From Nitrososphaera sp. (GTDB taxonomy: Archaea; Thermoproteota; Nitrososphaeria; Nitrososphaerales; Nitrososphaeraceae), in assembly GCA_025929855.1 (NCBI GenBank), contig JAICPK010000002.1, forward strand, positions 1-22,915: a stretch of 22,915 bases of DNA, written 5' to 3'. This document shows positions 1 to 7,441 of this stretch, piece after piece. Within the stretch, counting starts at the first letter, position 1, and every line of letters begins with the position of its first letter. The position numbers were made by a program, and so were the translations under genes. The notes beneath the pieces are model-generated. The model was not told where the DNA came from, ran no database searches, and saw only the letters and a program-made list of their open reading frames with translations.

Positions 1-240
1 AATTCTTCTTGCTTGGATGTTATATCTTTTCAATCTTTAACTCTCGATGCCCGTAGTAGTAATTGTGTCTATTGCAATGAAACTTACCGAGAGTAGAGAA
101 TATATCTTTGGCATGTACCACAAAGACAGCAATAACTTTTTTCATCCATTAAAGTGAAATATTTTTGAACAAAGACTATGAACATAATTGATCAATTCAT
201 AAATTAATAACGCGATTGCATCTTGGAAGAGATTACATAC
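1..240. other. Left-edge non-coding stretch
   Basis: No gene can be supported here. The plus frame 1 is open from the edge to a TAG at 94-96 and holds a C-x2-C pair, so it could be the tail of a gene that starts outside the window, but it is too short to judge. An AT-rich TATA-like stretch near 199-209 (CATAAATTAAT) may drive the small zinc-finger gene at 241. Confidence 0.3.
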
Positions 241-390
241 ATGCACCCAGATGATCTAAAAGCGGTATGGATTTGCCATGAATGTCATAAGGTATTTGTT
301 TTCCACAGTGATGTTGACGATCATAAGGATTTAAGCGGACACAAGATGATTGAAAAAGCGACATTGATTTCACCAGAGACCTTTGCATAA
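241..390 (+). CDS. Small C2H2 zinc-finger protein (49 aa)
   Basis: This is a 49-residue protein made up almost entirely of one classical zinc finger. Cys12-x2-Cys15-x12-His28-x5-His34 fits the C2H2 spacing, with aromatic and hydrophobic residues (Val18, Phe19, Phe21) between the pairs and a basic helix after them. Single-finger proteins of this size are common in Thaumarchaeota; most have no known target. The likely role is nucleic-acid or protein binding in the cytoplasm, which is inferred from the fold only. ATG 241 is chosen as start; an in-frame TTG at 223 would add six residues. A GGAAG at 225-229 lies 11 nt ahead. It stands alone, with no operon partner, and the opposite strand is open by chance. 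Confidence 0.65.
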   Translation: MHPDDLKAVWICHECHKVFVFHSDVDDHKDLSGHKMIEKATLISPETFA

Positions 391-826
391 GAACGCTATT
401 ATGACATAGAGACTGTAGTTCTGCATTAGTATCATGGATTTGGACAATACGAGAAAGATCACAGGTATTAATTAGGTTGATTGGAGTTTGCTCATAATAA
501 ATACAATAACAACTAAGATGAGCTAAAGTGGTATTCAATAGTCTAGTGTATTATATTCCTGCCAGATCAAACTTTGAGATGCACTAAATATATCACAGGA
601 GTATCAAACGTTACATGAATCAACAATAGAAGTGAAAGCATGTAAGGATGAGTTATAAGCCCTCTTAGAATAATATCAAAGGGAAAAATTAGTCTAACTA
701 GAAGTCTTACTCCTCTTACTGGTTATTGAATCTACTCTACTTGAAATCTTTCATCAAATTCCGTGCTTTGAAAAATCATCTAGAGACTTTTAATGTATTA
801 TAAATTTATAATTATCAATACGGAGC
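391..826. other. Non-coding stretch with no recognisable gene
   Basis: AT-rich DNA with many stops in every frame that I read. I see no tRNA, repeat array or conserved protein. Its last 30 bases carry the TATA-like box for the small gene at 827. Confidence 0.5.
796..804 (+). promoter_or_regulatory. TATA-like box for the 827 gene
   Basis: TATTATAAA is centred about 27 nt before ATG 827. That spacing fits a leaderless archaeal transcript, so the ATG at 827 is favoured over an internal ATG at 875. Confidence 0.4.
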
Positions 827-1033
827 ATGACTCCAGAGGAGTTAAATATTATTTCAAGTGTTCAGCTCTTCACAATGAAGAAATACTGTGACAATTGTTT
901 AAAAGAATTATCAAAATTTTCATTTTTAAATCATGACAAAAAGAAGATCTATCGATACAATAGTGCAATGCTTTGTCGTTCTTGTTTTGAAGAGATAAGT
1001 TCACGCAGCCAACAGTTAGAGGAAGAATCATAA
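827..1033 (+). CDS. Small zinc-ribbon-like protein (68 aa)
   Basis: The 68-residue product has two CxxC knuckles, Cys21-x2-Cys24 (CDNC) and Cys50-x2-Cys53 (CRSC), 25 residues apart. This is the pattern of a zinc ribbon or treble clef holding one zinc ion. The middle is Lys-rich (residues 37-43) and the tail is acidic. No specific family is recognised. The start is ATG 827, supported by a TATA-like box 27 nt upstream; a GGAG at 822-825 lies too near the ATG to be a normal ribosome-binding site. An internal ATG at 875 would still keep all four cysteines. A role in nucleic-acid or protein binding is only inferred. No partner gene is close, and the base composition is AT-rich like the surrounding accessory DNA. 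Confidence 0.55.
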   Translation: MTPEELNIISSVQLFTMKKYCDNCLKELSKFSFLNHDKKKIYRYNSAMLCRSCFEEISSRSQQLEEES

Positions 1034-1235
1034 TAAAAGTAAGTTTCCTTCTTGTTGGTTACCCACTACCCTTCTTGGAATATTAATTTTGTGTGGCGGC
1101 TTATTATCGCTAAAGCCTTCTATGGCAGAAGGAGTACTCATATTTGTTCGTCTTCAGTAGTGGCAGATTTAGAAATTAACAACTATCTGATGAACACTCC
1201 TCACTACAATATTATTCACTAACATGAAGTGAAAA

Positions 1236-1245
1236 GTATTAAAAC
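1236..1245 (+). promoter_or_regulatory. TATA-like box for the exported hydrolase
   Basis: GTATTAAAAC is centred about 26 nt before ATG 1267, consistent with a leaderless mRNA. Confidence 0.4.
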
Positions 1246-1266
1246 ATAGTTTTACTCGGTTGGTTC

Positions 1267-2214
1267 ATGAACGGTATTTCTGCACTCCTGACTATATCGT
1301 TAATTACCTTTTTTGTGTTAGGAATGGCAGTAACATCCTCATTATCTCTCTTGCTATCCATAAATTTTGAATCCGCTTTTGCACAAACGGATACTCCAAT
1401 ACAAGAAGATGGAAAAAGTAATAATAATCTCAGTAATAATACTGTAACTTATAGCTACAATATCTACAGCAGTAACAATAATGTTCAAGAGGCGCCGGCA
1501 AGGCTACACAACAGTTCAGTCAGCTATTATGACAACAACACGACAGGATATCTTGTCTACCCCGAGCTAGCAAACAATACTCAACAACAACTACAACAAG
1601 AACTAATGCCTGCAGTAGTCATAATTCATGAATGGTTGGGGCTAAATGAACATATCAAAAACCAAGCAGACCTTTTAGCCAAAGAAGGATATGTTGTACT
1701 GGCAGTTGACCTGTATAGAGGTGAGGTTGCGACTGACTCTAACCGCGCAATGGAGTTGGCATCTTCTGTTAGAAATGATCCTGACTCTGCAATTGACAAC
1801 TTGCAGTCTGCAGTCAATTATATCAAATCACTCGAAATAGTAGATGGTACTAGAATAGCTTCTCTAGGATGGTGCTTTGGTGGGGATTGGTCTCTACAGC
1901 TTGCACTAAACAGCTCTGAGAATCCGCTTGCTGCTACTGTGATTTATTACGGGCGCCCAGTAACAGATATTGCTTCTCTTTCTAGCATTGACTGGCCAAT
2001 ACTTGGTATTTTTGGCGACCAAGACCAATCGATTCCAGTTGAATCAGTAAAGCAATTTGCATCTGCATTAAATGCGTCAGACGTTACAAATGAGATTTTC
2101 CTATATGAGGGTGTAGGACATGCATTTGCAAATCCCTCACGCGACAATTATGCTCCAAAAGAGACAACTGATGCTTGGCAAAAGACAATTGGATTCCTAA
2201 GAACGTATCTTTAG
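1267..2214 (+). CDS. Exported dienelactone hydrolase family protein
   Basis: An alpha/beta hydrolase of the dienelactone hydrolase family, predicted to act outside the membrane. Residues 1-39 form a signal peptide: a hydrophobic core at 5-33, then AFA before Gln40 as the likely cleavage site. Residues 40-112 are an Asn/Gln/Ser-rich linker of low complexity. The catalytic domain follows: HEWLG at 121-125 with the family's Glu122, the nucleophile elbow GWCFGG with Cys203, an Asp in GDQD (Asp253 is the likely one) and His285 in GVGHAF. Together these give the Cys-Asp-His triad. Known members cleave dienelactone or other small esters and lactones; the substrate here cannot be told. The 315-residue length exceeds the usual roughly 235 because of the signal and linker. 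The gene is monocistronic. Family assignment is firm; function beyond hydrolysis is not. Confidence 0.9.
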   Translation: MNGISALLTISLITFFVLGMAVTSSLSLLLSINFESAFAQTDTPIQEDGKSNNNLSNNTVTYSYNIYSSNNNVQEAPARLHNSSVSYYDNNTTGYLVYPELANNTQQQLQQELMPAVVIIHEWLGLNEHIKNQADLLAKEGYVVLAVDLYRGEVATDSNRAMELASSVRNDPDSAIDNLQSAVNYIKSLEIVDGTRIASLGWCFGGDWSLQLALNSSENPLAATVIYYGRPVTDIASLSSIDWPILGIFGDQDQSIPVESVKQFASALNASDVTNEIFLYEGVGHAFANPSRDNYAPKETTDAWQKTIGFLRTYL

Positions 2215-2751
2215 AATTGCCTTTTTGGCATTTGTGTAAAAGTAGGGTATCTTTCGATCGATAATAACTGCTGTTGTCAACCCTCCGTATGTCGACATTC
2301 GCCGCTTTTTAAAAATTGCCCGCGTTTCTTATTATCCGTTAATGGTGGAGATAGGATAAAAACATAAAAAATTGCCTCATTTGAAAGCTGTTTAACAGAT
2401 TGAATTATTTATTTCTATCTAAAACGGATTTTCTATGCATTACACTCAGAAAAAAAAGAATACTGGCCAATTAAGTTGAAGGTTAGGGTAAGCCTTTGAT
2501 AGTGGATTTTCTGAGTGTTTAGTTTTGACATGAACGAGCTCAATTCTGACACAATCAATCAATCATACTTGAAGCTACGTTTTCGATGTTTTAGGACTTG
2601 TATGCAGTGTAATATGTTTAAGGATTTCTGGACGCAGTAGAGCTGCTGACGTTGTCTTAAGTCAATTGACGTCACTTGCATTTTTCAAATCTCAATCTTC
2701 TGCTTTTTACTCGCATCAGGTTTATAGTACTCGCTAATACTCTCATAAAAG
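2215..2751. other. Non-coding stretch with an inverted repeat
   Basis: No protein or RNA gene is recognised over these 537 bases. Just after the hydrolase gene, TGCC-TTTTT-GGCA can form a short hairpin that may mark its 3' end. A perfect 12-bp inverted repeat is listed separately. Four T residues follow the tRNA-Ser on the minus strand (AAAA at 2747-2750 on the plus strand). Confidence 0.5.
2442..2518. repeat. 12-bp perfect inverted repeat, 53-nt loop
   Basis: ACACTCAGAAAA at 2442-2453 is the exact reverse complement of TTTTCTGAGTGT at 2507-2518. The spacer is 53 nt. It lies in DNA with no gene and could be the stem of an unrecognised small RNA or a pair of protein-binding sites. Confidence 0.5.
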
Positions 2752-2852
2752 CGCCGGGAGAGGGATTTGAACCCTCGGGACCCTCACGGGTCACAAGCTG
2801 GCTGGTTTGACAAATTCCAGGCTTGCGCCCTACCGGGCTAGGCGACCCCGGC
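2752..2852 (-). tRNA. tRNA-Ser(GGA) with a 15-nt intron
   Basis: Read on the minus strand, the acceptor stem is GCCGGGG/TCCCGGC with discriminator G73. The D arm is GCCT...GGGC with G18G19, the anticodon stem is CAAGC/GCTTG, there is a 17-nt variable arm, and the T arm is GAGGG-TTCAAAT-CCCTC. The long variable arm plus G73 mark it as serine rather than leucine. Twenty-two bases separate the two anticodon-stem strands where seven are needed. Placing the splice sites at 37/38 gives loop CTGGAAA, anticodon GGA and a 15-nt intron whose CCAG can pair with exon CTGG, as in an archaeal bulge-helix-bulge. No CCA is encoded. T residues follow the 3' end. Confidence 0.92.
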
Positions 2853-2883
2853 ATCAGATAACATGTGCACTAGTTAGCATAAC

Positions 2884-2896
2884 AATATATTAATTA
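2884..2896. promoter_or_regulatory. Shared TATA region, tRNA-Ser and small gene
   Basis: AATATATTAATTA is nearly symmetrical. On the minus strand it puts a start about 10 nt before tRNA-Ser; on the plus strand it could serve the small Cys-rich gene at 2943. This is a position-based inference. Confidence 0.4.
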
Positions 2897-2942
2897 TAGG
2901 TAAAAAGACAAAGCTAAAAATTGAGGAATGTAGCATCAATCA

Positions 2943-3107
2943 GTGCTTTTGGCTAGTCAGGGATTATCCGATCATTGTAAGGCAGGGAGTCATGTCGATT
3001 GCAACGATTGTATGTGCCGCTGTCACATTCCCGGCACGATTGAAAACCTTGCGAAAAATATTGCAAAGCTAGATCGCAAACGGCCAGGCATTGGCGAAAC
3101 CCTTTAA
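2943..3107 (+). CDS. Cys/His-rich small protein (54 aa)
   Basis: A 54-residue reading frame with a dense metal-binding pattern: His11, Cys12, His17, Cys20, Cys23, Cys25, Cys27 and His28, with the core CNDCMCRCH. The second half (Ile33-Leu54) is a basic amphipathic helix. The C-x2-C-x-C-x-C-H ending resembles small putative zinc proteins that I know from other thaumarchaeal genomes, where they are uncharacterised. GTG 2943 is taken as start; TTG 2949 is the only other option before the upstream TAG at 2931. A weak GAGG at 2923-2926 and the shared TATA region lie upstream. It ends 8 bp before the convergent cbf5 stop. The motif density argues against a chance frame, but there is no homology search behind it. 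Confidence 0.55.
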   Translation: MLLASQGLSDHCKAGSHVDCNDCMCRCHIPGTIENLAKNIAKLDRKRPGIGETL

Positions 3108-3115
3108 AATTATTT

Positions 3116-4180
3116 TCAGAATTCATCAGGATTTTCATTTTCAAGCCTGTCAAGGTCGACCTCTGAGGGTATCGAGACTTTGGTAGACTGTTCTCCCTTT
3201 GAGCGCCACGCCTTTGGATATGTGTTGGGCTTCATGATTATGCGTTTCATGACAAACGCTATACCCCGGACATTCTGCTCGATCTCTTCTTTTGTCATCG
3301 CAGTCTGTGCCAATCCTACTATCTCTCCCTTTAGAGTATAGACACCTATAAGCTCCCCCTTGCGTAGATCTTTTGGTACTGCTATCACACCAGGTACTGC
3401 AAGGGGTGCGCCGTGGCATAGCGCATCGACTGCTGTATCGCGCACGGTGATGGCCCGTATACCTGCTAGACAGTGCTCTATTGGCAGTACTAGCCTACGC
3501 AGTTTTTCATCGTCCTTTCTTTCCTTGTAACGCTGATAGGCGTCTGCAACATCATGCAGGCGTACAAGACCATCATTCTGTTCTGACAGGTTGCTTACCC
3601 TTGTCCGGCGGAGCTCTACCATCGTAGCTCCAGATGACACTACCTCGCCAATATCATAGATTATCTTGCGGATGTATGTTCCTGCCTGGCATAGGATACG
3701 CATGAGCACTAGCCTGTCATAATTTTCCATGTAGTCAAATTCGTAGACACTTCTCACGCGAGTCACACGTCGTACAGATGAGCGTTGAGGCGGCCGCTGA
3801 TATATTTCACCCGTAAATTCCTGCATTACTTTTCTTAGCTTATCTGGTGAAACATGTGAGTGCAGGCGTGCAAGTGCATAGTACTCCTTTGGTCCTAACA
3901 ACAGCACAGATAGCGCCTTGGTACCTTCTCCCAATCCTATTGGCAAAAGACCTGTTGCACCTGGGTCAAGCGTGCCACTGTGGCCGGCCTTTTCTATCTC
4001 TAATATGCGCTTCATCCATGCAACAACTTCATGGCTTGTAGGGCCAGCCGGCTTATCCACAAGCACTAATCCATAGTAAAGCAGCGATTCAATTGATCTC
4101 TTATCTGGGTAATGGCCGTAGTTATCGTTGGTAATGTCATCATCTATCTTGATAAGGTTCTCCAGCTGCGGTAGCATCAT
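3116..4180 (-). CDS. cbf5: H/ACA pseudouridine synthase Cbf5 (TruB family)
   Basis: Catalytic subunit of archaeal H/ACA ribonucleoproteins. It converts guide-selected uridines of rRNA to pseudouridine and can also modify tRNA U55. The TruB catalytic domain carries GHSGTLDP with the catalytic Asp73 (counted from TTG 4183). The C-terminal third is a PUA domain (about residues 245-325, GAPLAVPGV to GLAQ), which binds the ACA box. About 355 residues fits archaeal Cbf5. The frame can start at TTG 4183 or at ATG 4180; ATG 4180 overlaps the cmk stop as TGATG, which implies translational coupling and is preferred. It is the last gene of the minus-strand operon, next to the typical archaeal neighbour cmk. 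Partners Nop10, Gar1 and L7Ae are not in the window. Confidence 0.96.
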   Translation of the reverse strand: MMLPQLENLIKIDDDITNDNYGHYPDKRSIESLLYYGLVLVDKPAGPTSHEVVAWMKRILEIEKAGHSGTLDPGATGLLPIGLGEGTKALSVLLLGPKEYYALARLHSHVSPDKLRKVMQEFTGEIYQRPPQRSSVRRVTRVRSVYEFDYMENYDRLVLMRILCQAGTYIRKIIYDIGEVVSSGATMVELRRTRVSNLSEQNDGLVRLHDVADAYQRYKERKDDEKLRRLVLPIEHCLAGIRAITVRDTAVDALCHGAPLAVPGVIAVPKDLRKGELIGVYTLKGEIVGLAQTAMTKEEIEQNVRGIAFVMKRIIMKPNTYPKAWRSKGEQSTKVSIPSEVDLDRLENENPDEF

Positions 4181-4779
4181 CAAGGTGGTACACCTATGTG
4201 TCGTCTGACTATTAATTTTGATATCTCTATAAGGGAGTCAAGTGATAGCCTATCCGTGTTGAGTACATAATCAAAAACGGTCAGATCTTCGCCAAAGCGA
4301 AAGCCGTATAGTTTGTAGTAGATTTTTTTATTTTCCTCGTCCCTCAGCTTGGTTATCCTTTCTGCCTCTGCAAAGCTGATGCCGTCGCGGTTGGCCATCC
4401 TCTTGGCGCGGTTTTCCTGTGATCCTCTAAGCCAAAGCTTGATAATGATGATTGATTCATCTACTACAAGCCAAGGCAGTGTATAGCTTGTAATGACTGC
4501 CCCCCCTTTCTTCACTATCTGGATTAGCTTATCGTCTACTTTTTTGTCAAAGGAAGGATCTGAGTTGCGTTCCTCCATGAACTTTTTTGCTTCTATAGTG
4601 TCCCACCAATCATCTCTTTTAACTGAATAGCCTTTGTCTTCTTCAGCAAGCATCTTTAGTATATCGCCCCCATTGTACATCACAATGTCAAATTCTTCTG
4701 CAAGCTTGCAAGCTATGGTAGTCTTGCCTACCGCAGGCCAGCCTGAAATTACTATACTAAATAATTTATTGGCGACCAT
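4180..4779 (-). CDS. cmk: Archaeal cytidylate kinase
   Basis: Cytoplasmic NMP kinase that phosphorylates CMP or dCMP with ATP for nucleotide recycling. The P-loop GWPAVGKT lies at residues 13-20, with Trp where most have Pro or Gly. A NGGD motif near residue 36 matches the archaeal Cmk substrate region, RAKRMANRDG near 124-133 is the arginine-rich LID segment, and LRDEENKKIYYKLYG is the family's C-terminal signature. The length of 199 residues is near the usual 180-190, with a modest insertion around residues 45-65. ATG 4779 starts 1 nt after the stop of the DUF106 gene, and the TGA overlaps the cbf5 start. This operon position between the insertase and cbf5 is typical of archaea. Confidence 0.92.
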   Translation of the reverse strand: MVANKLFSIVISGWPAVGKTTIACKLAEEFDIVMYNGGDILKMLAEEDKGYSVKRDDWWDTIEAKKFMEERNSDPSFDKKVDDKLIQIVKKGGAVITSYTLPWLVVDESIIIIKLWLRGSQENRAKRMANRDGISFAEAERITKLRDEENKKIYYKLYGFRFGEDLTVFDYVLNTDRLSLDSLIEISKLIVRRHIGVPP

Positions 4780-4780
4780 C

Positions 4781-5419
4781 TTATCCTGTTATGCTCGGCA
4801 TGTTTGTCTTAGTCACCTTGGATATTATTCCACTGAATGCAAACGAGGTTATTAGGAACCAACCCCACAGGTAAACCTGTCCCGGTAATCTGCAGGGACC
4901 GTTAAGAGTGGTTCCACCATCAGGATTTATTACAGGTTGGCCATTTGCATCTAATCTTGGTTGGGTGTCGGTTTGTACATTTTCGTCACTGCACATTATC
5001 CATGGAATGTATATCGGCGATAGCGACACGGTTGCGCCAAATATTGCCGGGAAAACAAAGATCCAGATAAGAAACGACGGTATCATATAGATAAACATCG
5101 GACGCATCTGCTGTTGCTGCATCTCAAGCGCCATCTTGTTTACATAGGCTTGCCTTTTTTTCAGCTCCTCGATTCTGGGCTTATCTTGCTTCTTGATTGC
5201 ATCGGTGTATTGCTTGCGCCATTCATTTGTCTCTTTCATGACTCTGTTCATCTTTTCAATGTCTGTGGTCTTTTTCCTGAGCATAGCAAATGCAAAATTC
5301 ATGCTCACTGCTATTATTAGCGCAACAAGCATAGCGCTTATCATGTCCGGAAATATCGGGTGTGTAGTATACTGTGGCGATAAAGGCCACTGCATTAACA
5401 GATCCTGCAGAAGATTCAA
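4781..5419 (-). CDS. DUF106 membrane insertase (EMC3/TMCO1-like)
   Basis: Archaeal member of the Oxa1/YidC/EMC3/TMCO1 superfamily (DUF106), which inserts membrane proteins and often lies beside secY. Three membrane segments are visible: about residues 25-47, 107-140 and 182-200. A charged, coiled-coil-prone cytoplasmic hairpin lies between the first two (about 50-105), the family's usual layout. Between segments 2 and 3 is an outer loop of about 40 residues rich in Asp, Asn, Gly and Pro, with Cys143 and Cys176 that could form a disulfide. The start TTG 5419 overlaps the adk stop as TTGA and has GGAG about 8 nt upstream; an ATG at 5395 is the alternative. Its place in the secY operon suggests co-production with the translocon. 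Confidence 0.9.
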   Translation of the reverse strand: MNLLQDLLMQWPLSPQYTTHPIFPDMISAMLVALIIAVSMNFAFAMLRKKTTDIEKMNRVMKETNEWRKQYTDAIKKQDKPRIEELKKRQAYVNKMALEMQQQQMRPMFIYMIPSFLIWIFVFPAIFGATVSLSPIYIPWIMCSDENVQTDTQPRLDANGQPVINPDGGTTLNGPCRLPGQVYLWGWFLITSFAFSGIISKVTKTNMPSITG

Positions 5420-6000
5420 CTTCCATCTCCTAGCAGTATCTTTGCTATATTTGCTGCTGCTTCTCCCATCTGACCGTCATTGTTCATGATTATTGCAAAT
5501 GGCGCACCTGTCAGAATAGAGCAAGACGCCACCATAACCCTCGAGATATCAAGCTCCTTTTGGATATTTTCTGCAGAAGCAATGTCGCGCTGGCGAGTTT
5601 GGTCAGATTTGCGTCTCTCTGCTATCTCCCTTGGGTCTGCAGCAACCATAACCATATTCGTTGGTTTCATGATGCTTAGCAACCTCATTGGGAGACCGGG
5701 ATAGTATCCCTCATCTGTGTTGATAAAAAGATGAGTATCGATCATCACTATGTCATCCTTCATTTCTGTGATTCTTTGAGCAGCTAAATCCTGCAGTCGC
5801 CTCTGATCTTCGACACTCATCTTGCGCATTTCATCGCGGTTCTTGAGACCCATCTTTTTGGCCTCTTCAAACATGATAGTGCCGAAAATTACAACTGTGG
5901 TCTTGCGCTTCTGGTTTAGCATCTCAGCTGCACGGGTAATGAGGGTGGTCTTTCCCACGCCTGGGATGCCAACAATTATTGCGCGTTTATTTTCTGCCAA
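5416..6000 (-). CDS. adkA: Archaeal adenylate kinase AdkA
   Basis: Archaeal-type adenylate kinase, which interconverts ATP + AMP and 2 ADP in the cytoplasm. The P-loop GIPGVGKTT occupies residues 11-19, and the first strand begins at residue 6, so the start cannot lie much further downstream. DTHLFI near residue 109 and RRKSDQTRQRD near 158-168 match the archaeal family, which is short (about 190-195 residues) and trimeric in known structures. The only usable start is TTG 6000, which overlaps the 3' end of secY by 14 nt. The stop overlaps the start of the DUF106 gene. The order secY-adk is conserved in archaea. Confidence 0.94.
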   Translation of the reverse strand: MAENKRAIIVGIPGVGKTTLITRAAEMLNQKRKTTVVIFGTIMFEEAKKMGLKNRDEMRKMSVEDQRRLQDLAAQRITEMKDDIVMIDTHLFINTDEGYYPGLPMRLLSIMKPTNMVMVAADPREIAERRKSDQTRQRDIASAENIQKELDISRVMVASCSILTGAPFAIIMNNDGQMGEAAANIAKILLGDGS

Positions 6001-7441
6001 TTAGAGCCGCCAGAGTAGGCATATAGGTATCGACTTGCTCTTTGACCAGCGTCTGGTAGTAGCTTACCATGATACTGACCATTAGCAGAATGCCGGTTCC
6101 AGTTCCAAAGACACCTAGTACATCAGAAATGCCGGCAAGAGTACCAATGATCATGCCGGATAATAGAGTGAGCGCAGGGATGTATTTATTGAGGAGACCT
6201 TCGACCGATCCTTCGGATCGTCTAAAGCCCGGCACCTGCACATCAGCATCAAGGAGATTGCGGGCCGCAGTCCTTGCGGAAAGACCCCCAAGCTCTACCC
6301 ATAACCTAGAGAATACTGTGACTATTGCTGCCATAAATATTACATATACTACAGCTCTTATAGGGTCGGCTGCAGCTGCCTCCAGACCTCTAGGGGGGGT
6401 GATGTAGTACAAGATACCGCCTGTGGGACTTGCTTGGCCTCCTCCCTGAGCAGTACTAGGATCAAATGTAGCGATCCAGTTGAATGCGGGGTTGGTGTTA
6501 GTTGGGTTATAGTTGGCCCAAAGCATCTGCCCCATAAAGACAGCATTGGCTAGAAGTGCAGATGCCAGTATTACCGGTATAACTGAGGTGTAAAGCAGCT
6601 TGATCGGGTATACTGCAGTAAAGCCCCTGTACTTTGTTGACACTATTGGGACATCTACGTGTATCCCTTCAACATACACAAGTAGCAGTATAATTCCTAT
6701 TGTCAGGGCCAATATAAACAAGCTTGGCAACTGGCCGGTACGAAAGATCGCGTCAGCTCCATGCCCTTCATAGATTGCGTTTATTGTGAACGGAACTACA
6801 CCCAACGGTCCGTCGTCTGCTGGCACTACACTAAATATACTCCACAGTATCGTCTGGGCGATGCCTGCCATAATGAACAGACTCAGGCCAGAGCCGACAC
6901 CCCATCCCTTCTGTATCATCTCATCCATTAGCATGACGATTACACTGGCACCTATGAGCTGGGCAATTACTACATAGATGGCATGGGGGGCCTCCTCTGC
7001 AGTCAACGGTCCATAGACACTAGCCCCGTACAATGCACCTTCTGCTACAATTACTATTATAGTGACTATCTTTGTCGCCGAAGTAAACAGTGACCTATCG
7101 TCTGGGTTCTTAAAATCCATCTTGATCAAACCAGAGCCTTTTAACAACTGCATGAGCAACCCTGCTGTGACTATAGGTCCAATTCCAAGCTCCATAAGTG
7201 TTCCTTGTTGAGCAGCAAAGATGACACGTGCAAATGCAAGAAAGTCAAAGCGTGGGTCATCTGTGACACCGTATAGCGGGATCTGTGCCATCACTAAATA
7301 GGCGAAAAGTGCAATTCCAGTCCAGACAAACTTTTCAGCCAGAGAAATTTTCTTCTTTGGCTTTGGAACCTGAGGAACGTAAACAGATGCGGTCTTTATG
7401 AACCGCCGAATCGGGTTCTCAGTTGTTGTCGTGCTGCTCAT
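5987..7441 (-). CDS. secY: Protein translocase subunit SecY
   Basis: Pore-forming alpha subunit of the Sec61/SecYEG channel in the cytoplasmic membrane, for export and membrane insertion. The 484-residue sequence shows about ten hydrophobic segments, from FVWTGIALFAYLVMAQ (about 39-54) to the last near residues 435-460. The plug-region theme IGPIVTAGLLMQLL lies near residues 85-98, and GGLSARTAARNLLDADVQVPGFR, part of the late cytoplasmic loop, near 388-410. An outer loop around residues 318-350 is rich in Gly, Asn and Pro and looks lineage-specific. ATG 7441 lies within the end of the uL15 gene (23-nt overlap), so the two are probably translationally coupled. SecE and SecG are not in the window. 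Confidence 0.97.
   Translation of the reverse strand: MSSTTTTENPIRRFIKTASVYVPQVPKPKKKISLAEKFVWTGIALFAYLVMAQIPLYGVTDDPRFDFLAFARVIFAAQQGTLMELGIGPIVTAGLLMQLLKGSGLIKMDFKNPDDRSLFTSATKIVTIIVIVAEGALYGASVYGPLTAEEAPHAIYVVIAQLIGASVIVMLMDEMIQKGWGVGSGLSLFIMAGIAQTILWSIFSVVPADDGPLGVVPFTINAIYEGHGADAIFRTGQLPSLFILALTIGIILLLVYVEGIHVDVPIVSTKYRGFTAVYPIKLLYTSVIPVILASALLANAVFMGQMLWANYNPTNTNPAFNWIATFDPSTAQGGGQASPTGGILYYITPPRGLEAAAADPIRAVVYVIFMAAIVTVFSRLWVELGGLSARTAARNLLDADVQVPGFRRSEGSVEGLLNKYIPALTLLSGMIIGTLAGISDVLGVFGTGTGILLMVSIMVSYYQTLVKEQVDTYMPTLAALIGRK

Noticed and set aside
20..145. A 41-codon minus-strand frame starting MKKVIAVFVVH
   Set aside because: It has no motif, no supporting promoter and a borderline length, so it is not distinguishable from chance.
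233..538. A 101-codon frame on the minus strand
   Set aside because: It is antisense to the C2H2 zinc-finger gene, has no domain-like pattern, and is rich in residues expected from a random frame.
1048..1230. Plus frame after TTG of about 57 codons between the zinc-ribbon gene and the hydrolase
   Set aside because: No domain, no ribosome-binding site and unusual residue use; probably random.
2661..2674. Overlapping palindromes GTCAATTGAC and TGACGTCA
   Set aside because: Short palindromes are expected by chance in AT-rich DNA, and no gene nearby would be controlled from this place.
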